Shown here: one piece after another, positions 1 to 8,180 of the stretch
Numbering within the stretch: position 1 is the stretch's first letter
How the letters are laid out: every line of letters begins with the position of its first letter
DNA from: CAVOKN01 sp963696505
GTDB lineage: Bacteria > Pseudomonadota > Gammaproteobacteria > Burkholderiales > Rhodocyclaceae
Assembly: GCA_963696505.1 (NCBI GenBank)
Contig: CAVOKN010000013.1
Span: 62,001-126,000 of the forward strand
Reading direction: 5' to 3'
DNA: 64,000 nucleotides
Notes under the pieces: generated by a model
The model's database searches: none
What the model saw: only the letters and a program-made list of their open reading frames with translations
What the model was told of the DNA's origin: nothing
Program-made: the position numbers and the translations under genes

Positions 1-135
1 GGCATCGCCGTAACCAACGACCACCTGCAGGTCCGAGCCCAGCTTCGCCAGCGGGGCCAGGATCTCGGCCAGGCTGCCGGCCTTGTTCTCGACTACCTTG
101 CGCCACAGATCGACCTTCTTCACCGTGATTGCCAT
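1..135 (-). CDS. ACT-like small protein, partial (3' end outside window)
   Basis: Only the first 45 codons are present. The ATG sits at 135 and is preceded by an excellent purine-rich ribosome binding site (GGGAGG on the minus strand, about 7 nt away). The peptide starts MAITVKKVDLWRK and continues with a VENKAGSLAEIL / DLQVV pattern, which looks like the beta-alpha-beta start of an ACT-type amino-acid-binding domain (Pro/Gly-Ser turn, then a hydrophobic helix). Similar short ACT-like proteins occur near anaerobic metabolism genes in betaproteobacteria. That comparison is from memory and the family call is tentative. The gene is divergent from the methyltransferase gene at 357, leaving a 221-bp intergenic region in which I see no clear operator. 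Confidence 0.5.
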   Translation of the reverse strand, partial: MAITVKKVDLWRKVVENKAGSLAEILAPLAKLGSDLQVVVGYGDA

Positions 136-356
136 TGTCCTACCTCCCTTCGAGATGGATGGAGACTTCGTCCGACCTAGTTCCCAACAGCATGCGCAGC
201 GCAAGGCGCGCCACGAATTCGAATGGCGCGCAGTCTATCAGGCTTTTCGCATTACGCAGGCAACGGCACCCCCGGAATTGCGAACCGACAACGCGCAATG
301 ACAAGCGCCGGCCGCTGGTCTAGTCTGCTAAGCGTCACCTCCACGGAGCGCACGCC

Positions 357-1091
357 ATGATCAAGCCCGTCCTTCTCGCCGGCATCGCGCTGCTGGCGAT
401 CCTGCTGCAGGCCAGCGCGGCGACGGATGATCCGCACGTCATTGCGCGGCAGACACTGGTGGATGAGCTTGCGGCGCTCGGCCGCGCCGAGGCCGAGTCG
501 CCCGGCGCGGGGGGCTTCGACCCGCGGGTGCTGGAGGTTCTGCGGCAGGTGCCGCGCCACGAGTTCGTGCCGGCCGCCGAAGTGCGCTACGCCTATGAAA
601 ACCGGCCACTGCCCATCGGCCACGGCCAGACCATCTCTCAACCGTACATCGTCGCGCTGATGACCGACCTGCTGCGTACCAAGCCGGGTGAGGCGGTGCT
701 GGAGATCGGCACCGGCTCCGGTTACCAGGCCGCGGTGCTGGCGCGGCTGACTTTCAGCGTCCATTCCATCGAGATCGTCGAGCCGCTGTACCGCGAGGCC
801 TCCGCGCGGCTCAAGCGCCTGGGCTACGGCAACATTTTCACCCGCAGCGGCGACGGCTACTACGGCTGGCCCGAGGCCGCGCCCTTCGACGCCATCATCG
901 TCACCGCCGCCGCCAACCACATCCCGCCGCCGCTGATCCGACAGCTCAAGCCCGGCGGACGGATGGTGATACCCGTCGGCGCCTCCTTTCTCACCCAGCA
1001 TCTGGTGCTGGTGGAAAAAAACGCCGACGGCGGCGTGACGACGCGCCAGTTGCTGCCGGTGCGCTTCGTCCCGCTCACCGGCGGGCACTGA
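357..1091 (+). CDS. pcm: protein-L-isoaspartate O-methyltransferase, secreted
   Basis: A 244-residue class I SAM-dependent methyltransferase of the PCMT family, which methylates isoaspartyl residues in damaged proteins for repair. The SAM-binding loop VLEIGTGSGYQAAVLA is visible around residues 112-127. The family region with PLPIGHGQTISQPYIVA lies just before it, and the KPGGRMVIPVG strand lies near residue 200. Unlike cytosolic Pcm, it begins with a clear signal peptide (MIKPVLLAGIALLAILLQASA), so it should act in the periplasm. The gene ends 3 nt before the GTG of the next gene, so the two are probably cotranscribed. Start chosen at the ATG directly before the signal sequence. Confidence 0.9.
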   Translation: MIKPVLLAGIALLAILLQASAATDDPHVIARQTLVDELAALGRAEAESPGAGGFDPRVLEVLRQVPRHEFVPAAEVRYAYENRPLPIGHGQTISQPYIVALMTDLLRTKPGEAVLEIGTGSGYQAAVLARLTFSVHSIEIVEPLYREASARLKRLGYGNIFTRSGDGYYGWPEAAPFDAIIVTAAANHIPPPLIRQLKPGGRMVIPVGASFLTQHLVLVEKNADGGVTTRQLLPVRFVPLTGGH

Positions 1092-1094
1092 TCG

Positions 1095-3569
1095 GTGGCC
1101 GTGCCCACGCCTGCCTCATCCGCTCCGCCGCTGGCGGCCATCGCGCTGCTCTCGGGCGCAGCCCTCGGCTACGAGGTGCTGCTGATGCGCTTGTTCTCGA
1201 TCATCCAGTGGCACCACTTCGCATACCTGATCATCAGCGTCGCGCTGCTCGGCTACGGCAGCGCAGGCAGCGCCGTGGCCCTGGTGCGCGATCGCTTGCT
1301 GCGGCATTTCACGGCGGTCTTCGTCGGCTCTGCCGTCCTGTTCGGGCTCAGCGCGGTCGCCGGCTTCGGCGCGGCGCAGCGGGTGCCCTTCAATCCCCTG
1401 GAACTGCTATGGGATCCGGCGCAGCCGCTGCGACTCGCACTCGTCTATCTCTGCCTCGTGCTGCCCTTCTTCTTCGCCGGCACTGCGCTGTGCCTCGCCT
1501 TCGCACGCTTCGGTGCCGAGTCGCATCGCGTCTACAGTGCCGACATCCTCGGCGCCGGCAGCGGCAGCCTCGTGGTGCTCGGTCTGCTGTTCGTGCTGCA
1601 TCCCGCCGACGCCCTGCGGGCAATCGGCGTGCTCGGCATTGCCGCCGCGGCGCTGGCCGCAGCCGGCCATTCGAGGCGGCTCGTCGCCGGCCTCGCGTTC
1701 GGCGCCGCGGCGCTCGCTCTCATCGTCCCCGCTGACTGGACGCGGCTGATGCCATCGGAGTACAAGGATCTGACCCAGGCGCTGCGGGTGCCGGGCAGCC
1801 GCGTGCTCGCCGAGCGCAGCAGTCCGCTGGGCCTGCTCACGGTGCTGGAAAGCCCGACCATCCCGCTGCGCCATGCCCCCGGCCTCAGCCTCGCGTCACC
1901 GGCCGAGCCGCCGGCGCAATTGGGGCTGTTCGGCGATGGCGACGGCCCCAGCGCCATAGACCGCAGCGGTCCCGGAGCCGAGGACTATCTCGACTTCCTC
2001 ACCACCGCCCTGCCCTACCACCTGCTGGCTGGCCCGAGCGTGCTGGTGCTGGGTGCCGGCGCCGGGGGCGAGGTACGCCAGGCTCTGAGCCTAGGCGCCA
2101 CACGGGTTGACGCCGCCGAGATCAACCCGGACACTGTCGATCTGGTGCAGCGGCAGTTCGCCGACTACTCGGGCGGGCCGTACTCGGCGCCGGGCGTCAG
2201 CCTGCACATCGCCGAAGCGCGCGGCTTCGTCGCGCACCGGACGCAGCGCTACGACCTGATCCAGATCGCGCTGCTCGATGCCTTCGGGGCGGCCTCCGCC
2301 GGCCTGCACGGCGTTTCGGAGAGCTATCTCTACACCGTCGAAGCGCTGGGCGAGTATCTCGGCCGGCTCGATTCCGGCGGCATGGTGGCGATCACGCGCT
2401 GGGTAAATCTGCCGCCGCGCGACATCCTCAAGCTGTTCGCCACGGCGGTGCAGGCGCTGGAGCGGCGCGGCGTGGCGGACCCGGGCGCACGGTTGATGCT
2501 GATCCGAAGCTGGAAGACCGCCACGCTGCTGGTGGGCAGCGCCCCGTTCTCGGCGCAGCAAATCGCCGCGGCGAAGGCCTTCTGCCGCGAGCGCTCCTTC
2601 GACACCGAGTATTTTCCCGGCATCACCGCGCCCGAGGCCAACCGCTACAACCGCCTCGACCGGCCCCACTTGCTGGAGGGCGCCCTGGCGCTGCTCGGCC
2701 CGGAACGCGAGCGCTACCTGGCCGAATACAAGTTCGCCATCGATCCCGCCACCGACGACCGGCCCCATTTCTTCCACTTCTTCCGCTGGCGCACGCTGCC
2801 GGAACTGCTCGCGCTCAAATCGCGGGGCGGGCTGCCGCTGCTCGACTGGGCTTATCCGGTGCTGGTCGCGAGTCTGGTGCAGGCGGTGGTGGTAAGCGTC
2901 GCGCTCATCCTTCTGCCTTTGGGTCTTCTCAAGAGTCAGTCCCCGCGGGACGGCTCCACGCTTGCGGCACCGCGGGTTGCCGTCTACTTCCTCGCGCTGG
3001 GCGCAGGCTTCATGTTCGTGGAAATGGCCTTCATCCAGAAGTTCACCCTGTTTCTGAGCCACCCGCTCTACGCGGCGGCGGTGGTGCTGGCGGCCTTTCT
3101 CGTGTTCGCCGGCCTGGGCAGCCGCTGGTCGGAGCGCATCGCCGATTGGACGACGCCGCGGCGCAGTTGGCTCTTCGCCGCCATCGCGCTGCTCGGGCTG
3201 GCCTACGGCTACGGCCTTCCGCCGCTGTTCCGGCAGCTCATGGGCCTGCCCGACGCCGCCCGCATCGCGCTGAGCCTGCTGTTGCTCGCCCCCCTCGGAT
3301 TTGCCATGGGCATACCCTTCCCGTCGGGCATGCGCCAACTCGCGCGGCTGCGCCCCGGGCTGCTGCCCTGGGCCTGGGGCATCAACGGCTTCGCGTCGGT
3401 GGTGGCGGCGATACTCGCCACTCTACTGGCGATTCACTTGGGCTTTACTGCGGTGGTGCTGCTGGGAACCGGACTCTATCTGCTCGCCTGGGCGAGTTTC
3501 CCGCGGGGAAGCGAAAGTCAGTGCCTGTGGAGCGGCGATCCGTCCGCTTCACAGGCATCGTCGCACTGA
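1095..3569 (+). CDS. membrane-embedded spermidine-synthase-like protein
   Basis: An 824-residue protein with three parts. The N-terminal ~220 residues are mostly hydrophobic helices. A central soluble domain (~residues 300-570) carries a SAM/dcSAM-type Rossmann loop VLVLGAGAGGEVRQAL followed by AEINPDTVDLV, typical of the spermidine synthase fold. The C-terminal ~220 residues form about six more membrane helices. This fused architecture is common in proteobacteria and its reaction is not established; aminopropyl transfer should not be assumed. The start is GTG at 1095, only 3 nt after the pcm stop, suggesting translational coupling. The last 52 bp overlap the tail of the convergent small gene at 3518-3718. 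Confidence 0.75.
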   Translation: MAVPTPASSAPPLAAIALLSGAALGYEVLLMRLFSIIQWHHFAYLIISVALLGYGSAGSAVALVRDRLLRHFTAVFVGSAVLFGLSAVAGFGAAQRVPFNPLELLWDPAQPLRLALVYLCLVLPFFFAGTALCLAFARFGAESHRVYSADILGAGSGSLVVLGLLFVLHPADALRAIGVLGIAAAALAAAGHSRRLVAGLAFGAAALALIVPADWTRLMPSEYKDLTQALRVPGSRVLAERSSPLGLLTVLESPTIPLRHAPGLSLASPAEPPAQLGLFGDGDGPSAIDRSGPGAEDYLDFLTTALPYHLLAGPSVLVLGAGAGGEVRQALSLGATRVDAAEINPDTVDLVQRQFADYSGGPYSAPGVSLHIAEARGFVAHRTQRYDLIQIALLDAFGAASAGLHGVSESYLYTVEALGEYLGRLDSGGMVAITRWVNLPPRDILKLFATAVQALERRGVADPGARLMLIRSWKTATLLVGSAPFSAQQIAAAKAFCRERSFDTEYFPGITAPEANRYNRLDRPHLLEGALALLGPERERYLAEYKFAIDPATDDRPHFFHFFRWRTLPELLALKSRGGLPLLDWAYPVLVASLVQAVVVSVALILLPLGLLKSQSPRDGSTLAAPRVAVYFLALGAGFMFVEMAFIQKFTLFLSHPLYAAAVVLAAFLVFAGLGSRWSERIADWTTPRRSWLFAAIALLGLAYGYGLPPLFRQLMGLPDAARIALSLLLLAPLGFAMGIPFPSGMRQLARLRPGLLPWAWGINGFASVVAAILATLLAIHLGFTAVVLLGTGLYLLAWASFPRGSESQCLWSGDPSASQASSH

Positions 3570-3718
3570 CCACAGCCGCCCCCACCGCAGGATCCGCGTT
3601 CGCGATAGGGGCCGAACTGGGGATGGCGCCGCGCGAACAAGCGGGCGAACTGCTGCACCACCACCCAGGCCAGCAGCAGCAGGAAGATCAGGCCGATGGT
3701 CGTGAGATAGTTCGCCAT
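3518..3718 (-). CDS. small Cys-rich membrane protein, candidate NqrM-like Rnf maturation factor
   Basis: A 66-residue protein from ATG at 3718 (a GTG at 3730 is possible), starting just after the rnfA stop at 3723 with a GAGG ribosome binding site inside the end of rnfA. One N-terminal transmembrane helix (residues ~5-25) is followed by a short basic stretch and a C-terminal cysteine cluster RGSCGGGGCGQCDDAC. NqrM (DUF539), which inserts iron between NqrD and NqrE, has the same layout: one helix, then GSCGG and further cysteines. RnfA and RnfE are homologues of NqrE and NqrD, and this gene is the last of the rnf operon, so a role in metal delivery to the RnfA/RnfE interface is a reasonable inference. 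It overlaps the convergent gene at 1095-3569 by 52 bp. Confidence 0.6.
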   Translation of the reverse strand: MANYLTTIGLIFLLLLAWVVVQQFARLFARRHPQFGPYRERGSCGGGGCGQCDDACEADGSPLHRH

Positions 3719-3722
3719 CGCC

Positions 3723-4304
3723 TCAGCCACCCAGCCCGGCGAAGCCCATGAAGGCCAGCGACAGCAGGCCCGCCAGCATCAGCGACAGCGCCGTGCCCTG
3801 GGCGACGGCGGGAACGTCCGAGAGCTGCAGGCGCTCGCGCACGCTCGCCATCAGCACCAGCGCCAGGGTGAAACCGGCGCCGCCGCCGAAGCTGAACACC
3901 AGCGACTGAAGGAAGCTGTACTCGCGCGCGGTCTGGAACAGGGCAACGCCGAGCACCGCGCAGTTGGTGGTGATCAGCGGCAGGTAGATGCCCAGGGCGC
4001 GGAACAGCGCCGGCGAGTACTTCTTCAGCACCATCTCCACCAGTTGCACCGCCGAGGCGATCACCACGATGTAGGAAATCAGCCGCAAGAATTCCAGGTG
4101 GAAGGTGGACAGCAGCAGGTTGAGGCCGTAGGCGCAGAGCGAGGCCACCAGCATGACGAAGGTGGTGGCAATGCCCATGGGAACCGCGGTGTCGAGGCGC
4201 GCCGAGACTCCCAGGAAGGGGCACAGGCCGAGGAACATCGCCAGCACGAAGTTGTTGGCGAGCAAGGCATTGACGAAGATCGAGCCGAGGGATTCAGGCA
4301 CCAT
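3723..4304 (-). CDS. rnfA: Rnf electron transport complex subunit A
   Basis: A 193-residue integral membrane subunit of the Rnf complex, which couples electron transfer between ferredoxin and NAD to ion transport across the cytoplasmic membrane. About six hydrophobic helices are visible. The conserved ALLANNFVLAMFLGLCPFLG segment near the N-terminus holds the cysteine that, with its RnfE counterpart, binds the membrane iron centre; a second cysteine is in ITTNCAVLG near residue 115. Length matches the family. It overlaps the end of rnfE by 11 bp and is followed by the small Cys-rich gene. Confidence 0.95.
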   Translation of the reverse strand: MVPESLGSIFVNALLANNFVLAMFLGLCPFLGVSARLDTAVPMGIATTFVMLVASLCAYGLNLLLSTFHLEFLRLISYIVVIASAVQLVEMVLKKYSPALFRALGIYLPLITTNCAVLGVALFQTAREYSFLQSLVFSFGGGAGFTLALVLMASVRERLQLSDVPAVAQGTALSLMLAGLLSLAFMGFAGLGG

Positions 4305-4953
4305 GGTGTTGTCCCTCCGCCAGCGGGCCGCGCTGTTCCTTGCGCCGCCGCCACCAGGCGAACAGCAGCAGCCAGGCGCCGAGCACGAAGAAGCCCCCCG
4401 GCGGCAGCACCATCACCACCCAGGGCTGGAAGTAGGGCCCGAACAGCGACACACCGAACAGCGTGCCTGCACCCAAAATCTCGCGTGCCGAGCCCAGCGC
4501 AAACAGGCCGACGGTGAATCCCGCACCCATGCCCAGCGCATTGGTGCCGGCGATCAGCGGCGGATGCTTGGAGGAATGGGCCTCGGCGCGGCCGAGGATG
4601 ATGCAGTTCACCACGATCAACTGGATGAAGGCGCCCAGCGCGTCGTAGAGGGCGAGACTCACCGCCTGGATCGCGTAATCCACCACCGTGACGAAGGTGG
4701 CAATGATCACGATGTAGGTGGCGATGCGCACTTCCTTGGGTACGACGCGGCGCATCACCGAAACCAGCAGCGCCGAACACACCAGCACGAAGGTGGTCGC
4801 CACGCCCATGGTAATAGCATTGACCGCCGACACCGTCACCGCCAGGGTCGGGCACATGCCCAGCACCATGACGAACACCGGATTCTGCCGCCACACGCCT
4901 TCGAGGAAGGTGTCCAGCGTCAGTGCTTCGTCCTTTGCTCCTGGCAGGCTCAT
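4294..4953 (-). CDS. rnfE: Rnf electron transport complex subunit E
   Basis: A 219-residue membrane subunit of Rnf, paralogous to RnfA. The start at ATG 4953 (MSLPGAKDEAL) was chosen over a longer upstream frame because it overlaps the rnfG stop by 4 nt (ATGA), the usual operon junction here. The conserved cysteines lie in VMVLGMCPTLAVT (~residue 34) and IVVNCIILGRAEA (~residue 115), and GTNALGMGAGFT is also present. The C-terminus ends in a basic cytoplasmic tail (WWRRRKEQRG). Known role: half of the membrane core that passes electrons between the cytoplasmic and periplasmic flavin/iron carriers. Confidence 0.95.
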   Translation of the reverse strand: MSLPGAKDEALTLDTFLEGVWRQNPVFVMVLGMCPTLAVTVSAVNAITMGVATTFVLVCSALLVSVMRRVVPKEVRIATYIVIIATFVTVVDYAIQAVSLALYDALGAFIQLIVVNCIILGRAEAHSSKHPPLIAGTNALGMGAGFTVGLFALGSAREILGAGTLFGVSLFGPYFQPWVVMVLPPGGFFVLGAWLLLFAWWRRRKEQRGPLAEGQHHGA

Positions 4954-5657
4954 GATGCCTTGCTCCCGAGTTTCTCGATGTGCGGCACCAGCTTCGGCAG
5001 CAGCGCCTGCGCGCTGTCGTTGATGCCCTTGCCGACCGCCTTGGAGGTTACCGTCGCCCCGGAGATCGCCTCGATCTCCCACGGATTGTTCTTGGTGCCG
5101 TGCTTCACCGTCTTGACGCCGTTCGCCAACGCCGACATGTCCTGGTTCAGCCGCACGTCCAGCGCGGTGAAATTGGCCAGGAACTCCTTGTCGGTGATGA
5201 TCTTGTCGCCGATTCCCGGCGTCTCGCGCATCGACACCACCCCGATGCCGACGATGCAGTTGCAGTTGGGGCTGTAGCCGTAGAGGATGCGCACCGTGTC
5301 CGCGTAGCCCTTGGCGGCCGCCTCGGCGGCCACACCGTTGAGCTTGCCTTGGGCGCCGTAGGCGGCGTAGACTTTGATCGCGCCCGCCGGCGTTTCGCCG
5401 CCGCCCGCCGGCTGCACTCCCTGGGGCGTGGCGTAGTACTCGACGATGGATTCAGAGCCGGGGAGCACCTTGAACACGGAGCGCTCCAGCACGATCTTGC
5501 GGTTGGCCGCCACTGCCGAATAGGTGCCCTCGTAGGCGCCGACGATGATCAGCCCGCACACCGTCGCGACGATGCCCAGGGTCTTGACGATCGAAGTGGT
5601 GGGAGTCAGTTCCGGCGCTGCGCCGGCGCCGGGGGCGGTGGGTGGTGCAGCGCTCAT
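4950..5657 (-). CDS. rnfG: Rnf electron transport complex subunit G (covalent FMN)
   Basis: A 235-residue protein with one N-terminal membrane helix (SIVKTLGIVATVCGLIIVGAY, residues ~22-42) and a periplasmic FMN-binding domain. The covalent flavin attachment motif SGATVTS is present near residue 200; in the family the FMN phosphate is esterified to the threonine. Start is ATG 5657 (MSAAPPTAPG), overlapping the rnfD stop by 4 nt. A proline/alanine-rich cytoplasmic N-terminus precedes the helix. An unusual short segment, YSPNCNCIVGIGVV, adds two cysteines near residue 133 whose role is unknown. Confidence 0.93.
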   Translation of the reverse strand: MSAAPPTAPGAGAAPELTPTTSIVKTLGIVATVCGLIIVGAYEGTYSAVAANRKIVLERSVFKVLPGSESIVEYYATPQGVQPAGGGETPAGAIKVYAAYGAQGKLNGVAAEAAAKGYADTVRILYGYSPNCNCIVGIGVVSMRETPGIGDKIITDKEFLANFTALDVRLNQDMSALANGVKTVKHGTKNNPWEIEAISGATVTSKAVGKGINDSAQALLPKLVPHIEKLGSKAS

Positions 5658-6814
5658 TTCTCGCCTCCGCCCAGCAGTTTCTTCCACCAGGGCACGTGGG
5701 CCTTTCCGCTCGTGATCGCTCCTTCGCGCGGGATGTAATCGGGATGCAGCGGATAGGACGCGCCACGCCGTGCGCCGCGAAACACCCCCTTGCCGAAGGG
5801 GGTCGGCTGGGTGACGCGCTCGATCAGCGGCGTGGCCGCATTGCCCAGGAGAATGGCGTACATCACCCCCTCCGGCAGACCCGAGTAGTAGCGGATCACC
5901 ACCGTCAGCAGGCCGATCATGCCGCCGTAGATCCACATGCCCCGCGGCGTCACCGGCGAGGTCGCCATGTCCGAAGCCATGAACACGGCGCCCAGCACCA
6001 ATCCGCCCGAGAACAGCATGAAGTAGGGGCTGGGGTAGCGCACGGAGTCGAATGCGAACAGCAGCGACGCGGCAAGCGCCGCGCTGCCGAGCACCGCGAC
6101 GGGAATGCGCCAGTCCAAGAAGCGGCGCGCCGCGAGATAGGCGCCGCAGAGCAGGATCAGGACTGGCGATGGCCCCACCGCCATATGGCCCGCGATCGAA
6201 CTCATCAGATCCCAGGCTTCGGTGACCTGCCCCTCGAATTTCCAGCGGCCCAGCGGTGTGGCGCCGGCGAAGGCGTCCATGTGCAAGCTTTGGAGCCAGC
6301 TCGTCGCCGCCTCGGGCATCATCAGCGGCCAGGCGAGCGACGACGGAATGAACTCGGTGAAGCGGCCCGGCAGGAACGAGGGGGTATAAGTGGCGATCGC
6401 CACCGGGAACGCCGCCTGTGAGAAGGCGCGGCCCACCAGCGCCGGGTTGAAGACGTTGAAGCCGATGCCGCCGAACAGGGCCTTGCCCAGGGCCAGGGCG
6501 GTGAAGCCCGCCACCGCCCCCATCCACAGCGGAAAACCGGGCGGCAGCGACAGCGTCAGCAGCAGGCCAGTGATGACCGCCGAGAAGTCCGGCAGCGAGT
6601 TCGGCTTGCCGGCGGAGCGGTTGAACAGGTGCTCGGTGGCGAGGCAGCTTCCGGTCACCACGAGCAGCGACGCCGCGGCGGAGATGCCGTACTGGAAGAC
6701 GAAGAAAGAGCAGATGGGCAGCAGCGCATACACCACGTGGCGCATGATCTGCTCGACGCTGCGCGCCGACTTGACGTGAGGCGCGGTGCGTATCTGGATC
6801 GAGGGTGATGTCAT
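5654..6814 (-). CDS. rnfD: Rnf electron transport complex subunit D (covalent FMN)
   Basis: A 386-residue polytopic membrane subunit of the NqrB/RnfD family. Start ATG 6814 gives MTSPSIQIRTAPHVKSARS, the expected short cytoplasmic N-terminus before the first helix. The probable FMN attachment region is DAFAGATPLGRWK (~residues 195-207), with the conserved threonine in GAT. The FNVFNPALVGRAF and ATSPVTPRGMWIYG segments are also family signatures. It is followed by rnfG with a 4-nt overlap. The word ACTGACTTT lies immediately upstream of the start on the coding strand. Confidence 0.94.
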   Translation of the reverse strand: MTSPSIQIRTAPHVKSARSVEQIMRHVVYALLPICSFFVFQYGISAAASLLVVTGSCLATEHLFNRSAGKPNSLPDFSAVITGLLLTLSLPPGFPLWMGAVAGFTALALGKALFGGIGFNVFNPALVGRAFSQAAFPVAIATYTPSFLPGRFTEFIPSSLAWPLMMPEAATSWLQSLHMDAFAGATPLGRWKFEGQVTEAWDLMSSIAGHMAVGPSPVLILLCGAYLAARRFLDWRIPVAVLGSAALAASLLFAFDSVRYPSPYFMLFSGGLVLGAVFMASDMATSPVTPRGMWIYGGMIGLLTVVIRYYSGLPEGVMYAILLGNAATPLIERVTQPTPFGKGVFRGARRGASYPLHPDYIPREGAITSGKAHVPWWKKLLGGGEK

Positions 6815-6830
6815 CGCAAAGTCAGTGTCT

Positions 6831-8174
6831 TCAGGCCGCCGCTCTTTCCCGCAGCACCTGCTTCGCCACCCGGAACTGCTGTACCAGCGGGATGTTCGCG
6901 GGGCAGACGTAGGTGCAGCAGCCACACTCGAAGCAGTCGCCCAGATGATAGGTATCTGCCATCTCCCCGTACTCGCGCCGGCCCCCGAGCATGCCGAGCA
7001 TCGACGGATTGAGGCCCATGGGGCAGGACTCGACGCACTCGCCGCACTTGATGCAGGGGAAGATCTTGCGCGACTCGCGCTGCGCCATGTCCTCGCCGCG
7101 GAACACCAGGATGCCGGATACCGCCTTGGTCACCGAGATGTCCAGCGACGCCGCGGCCTGGCCCATCATCGGCCCGCCCAGAATCACCTGACGCGAATCG
7201 ACCGGCGCACCGGCATAGTCGAGCACGAACTGCAGCGGTGTGCCGATCGGGATGCGGTAGTCCCCCGGCCGCGCCACACCGGGCCCCGCCACCGTCACCA
7301 CCCGCTCGACCAGGCCTTCCCCGGCCGGCAGCAGCTTGCCCAGCGCGGCCAGGGTGCCGACGTTGTTCACCACGATGCCCAATGACAATGGCAGCTTGCC
7401 CGACGGCACTTCGACGCCGAACAGGGCCATGATCAGCATCTTCTCCGAGCCCTGGGGATACTTGGTCGGCACGTCCTCCACCAGGATGCTGCCGTCGCCC
7501 GGCAGCGCGGCACGGATCGCCTCCACGGCGTCGGGCTTGTTGTCCTCGACGCCGATGATCGCGCGCTCTGCCCCCACCGCCCGCATGGCGTAGCGCGTGC
7601 CGGTGACGAGATCGGCGGCGTGCTCCACCATGACCCGGTGGTCGCAGGTGAGGTAGGGCTCGCACTCGCAGCCGTTCACCAGCAGGGTGTGGACCTTGGC
7701 GTCCTTGGGCACCGCCAGCTTGGCGTGGGACGGGAAGGCCGCGCCGCCCAGCCCGACCATGCCCGTGTCCTGGACCGCGCGGATGATGTCGGCCGGGGCC
7801 AGGGCGTCCACGTCCCGCGGCTCGCCCGCCAGAACCTCCTGGGTCGAGGCCTCATGCACCCGGATGACGATGGCCTCGGTCCACGGGCCGCGGGCACTGG
7901 GACGCAGTTCGATCGCCTCGACGACTCCGGTGGCGGGGGCGTGGTGCGGCACCGACAGCCAGCCGTCGGCGACGGCGACGAGTTCGCCGCGCACCACTTC
8001 CTGGCCGACCCGCACAACCGCTTTCGCCGGCTTGCCGATGTGCTGGCCCAGCGGCACCACCACCCGCGGCGGGAAGGGCAGCCGGCGGATCGGCTGCCGC
8101 GCCGTGGTCTTGCACTGGGGCGGGTGGATGCCCCGGGCGAAGGTCTCGCCGCGCAGGAAGGAACTGAGTTTCAT
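6831..8174 (-). CDS. rnfC: Rnf electron transport complex subunit C (NADH site)
   Basis: A 447-residue cytoplasmic subunit carrying the FMN and NAD(H) site and two [4Fe-4S] clusters. The N-terminus has the RnfC signature (RGIHPPQCK). The glycine-rich nucleotide/flavin region GLGGAAFPSHAKL is near residue 140, followed by LLVNGCECEPYLTCDHRVM. The cluster motifs are CIKCGECVESCPMG (~368-381) and CFECGCCTYVCPA (~407-419). It lies only 6 nt downstream of the giant oxidoreductase gene and 16 nt upstream of rnfD, so all are very probably one transcript. Confidence 0.95.
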   Translation of the reverse strand: MKLSSFLRGETFARGIHPPQCKTTARQPIRRLPFPPRVVVPLGQHIGKPAKAVVRVGQEVVRGELVAVADGWLSVPHHAPATGVVEAIELRPSARGPWTEAIVIRVHEASTQEVLAGEPRDVDALAPADIIRAVQDTGMVGLGGAAFPSHAKLAVPKDAKVHTLLVNGCECEPYLTCDHRVMVEHAADLVTGTRYAMRAVGAERAIIGVEDNKPDAVEAIRAALPGDGSILVEDVPTKYPQGSEKMLIMALFGVEVPSGKLPLSLGIVVNNVGTLAALGKLLPAGEGLVERVVTVAGPGVARPGDYRIPIGTPLQFVLDYAGAPVDSRQVILGGPMMGQAAASLDISVTKAVSGILVFRGEDMAQRESRKIFPCIKCGECVESCPMGLNPSMLGMLGGRREYGEMADTYHLGDCFECGCCTYVCPANIPLVQQFRVAKQVLRERAAA

Positions 8175-8180
8175 GACGGA

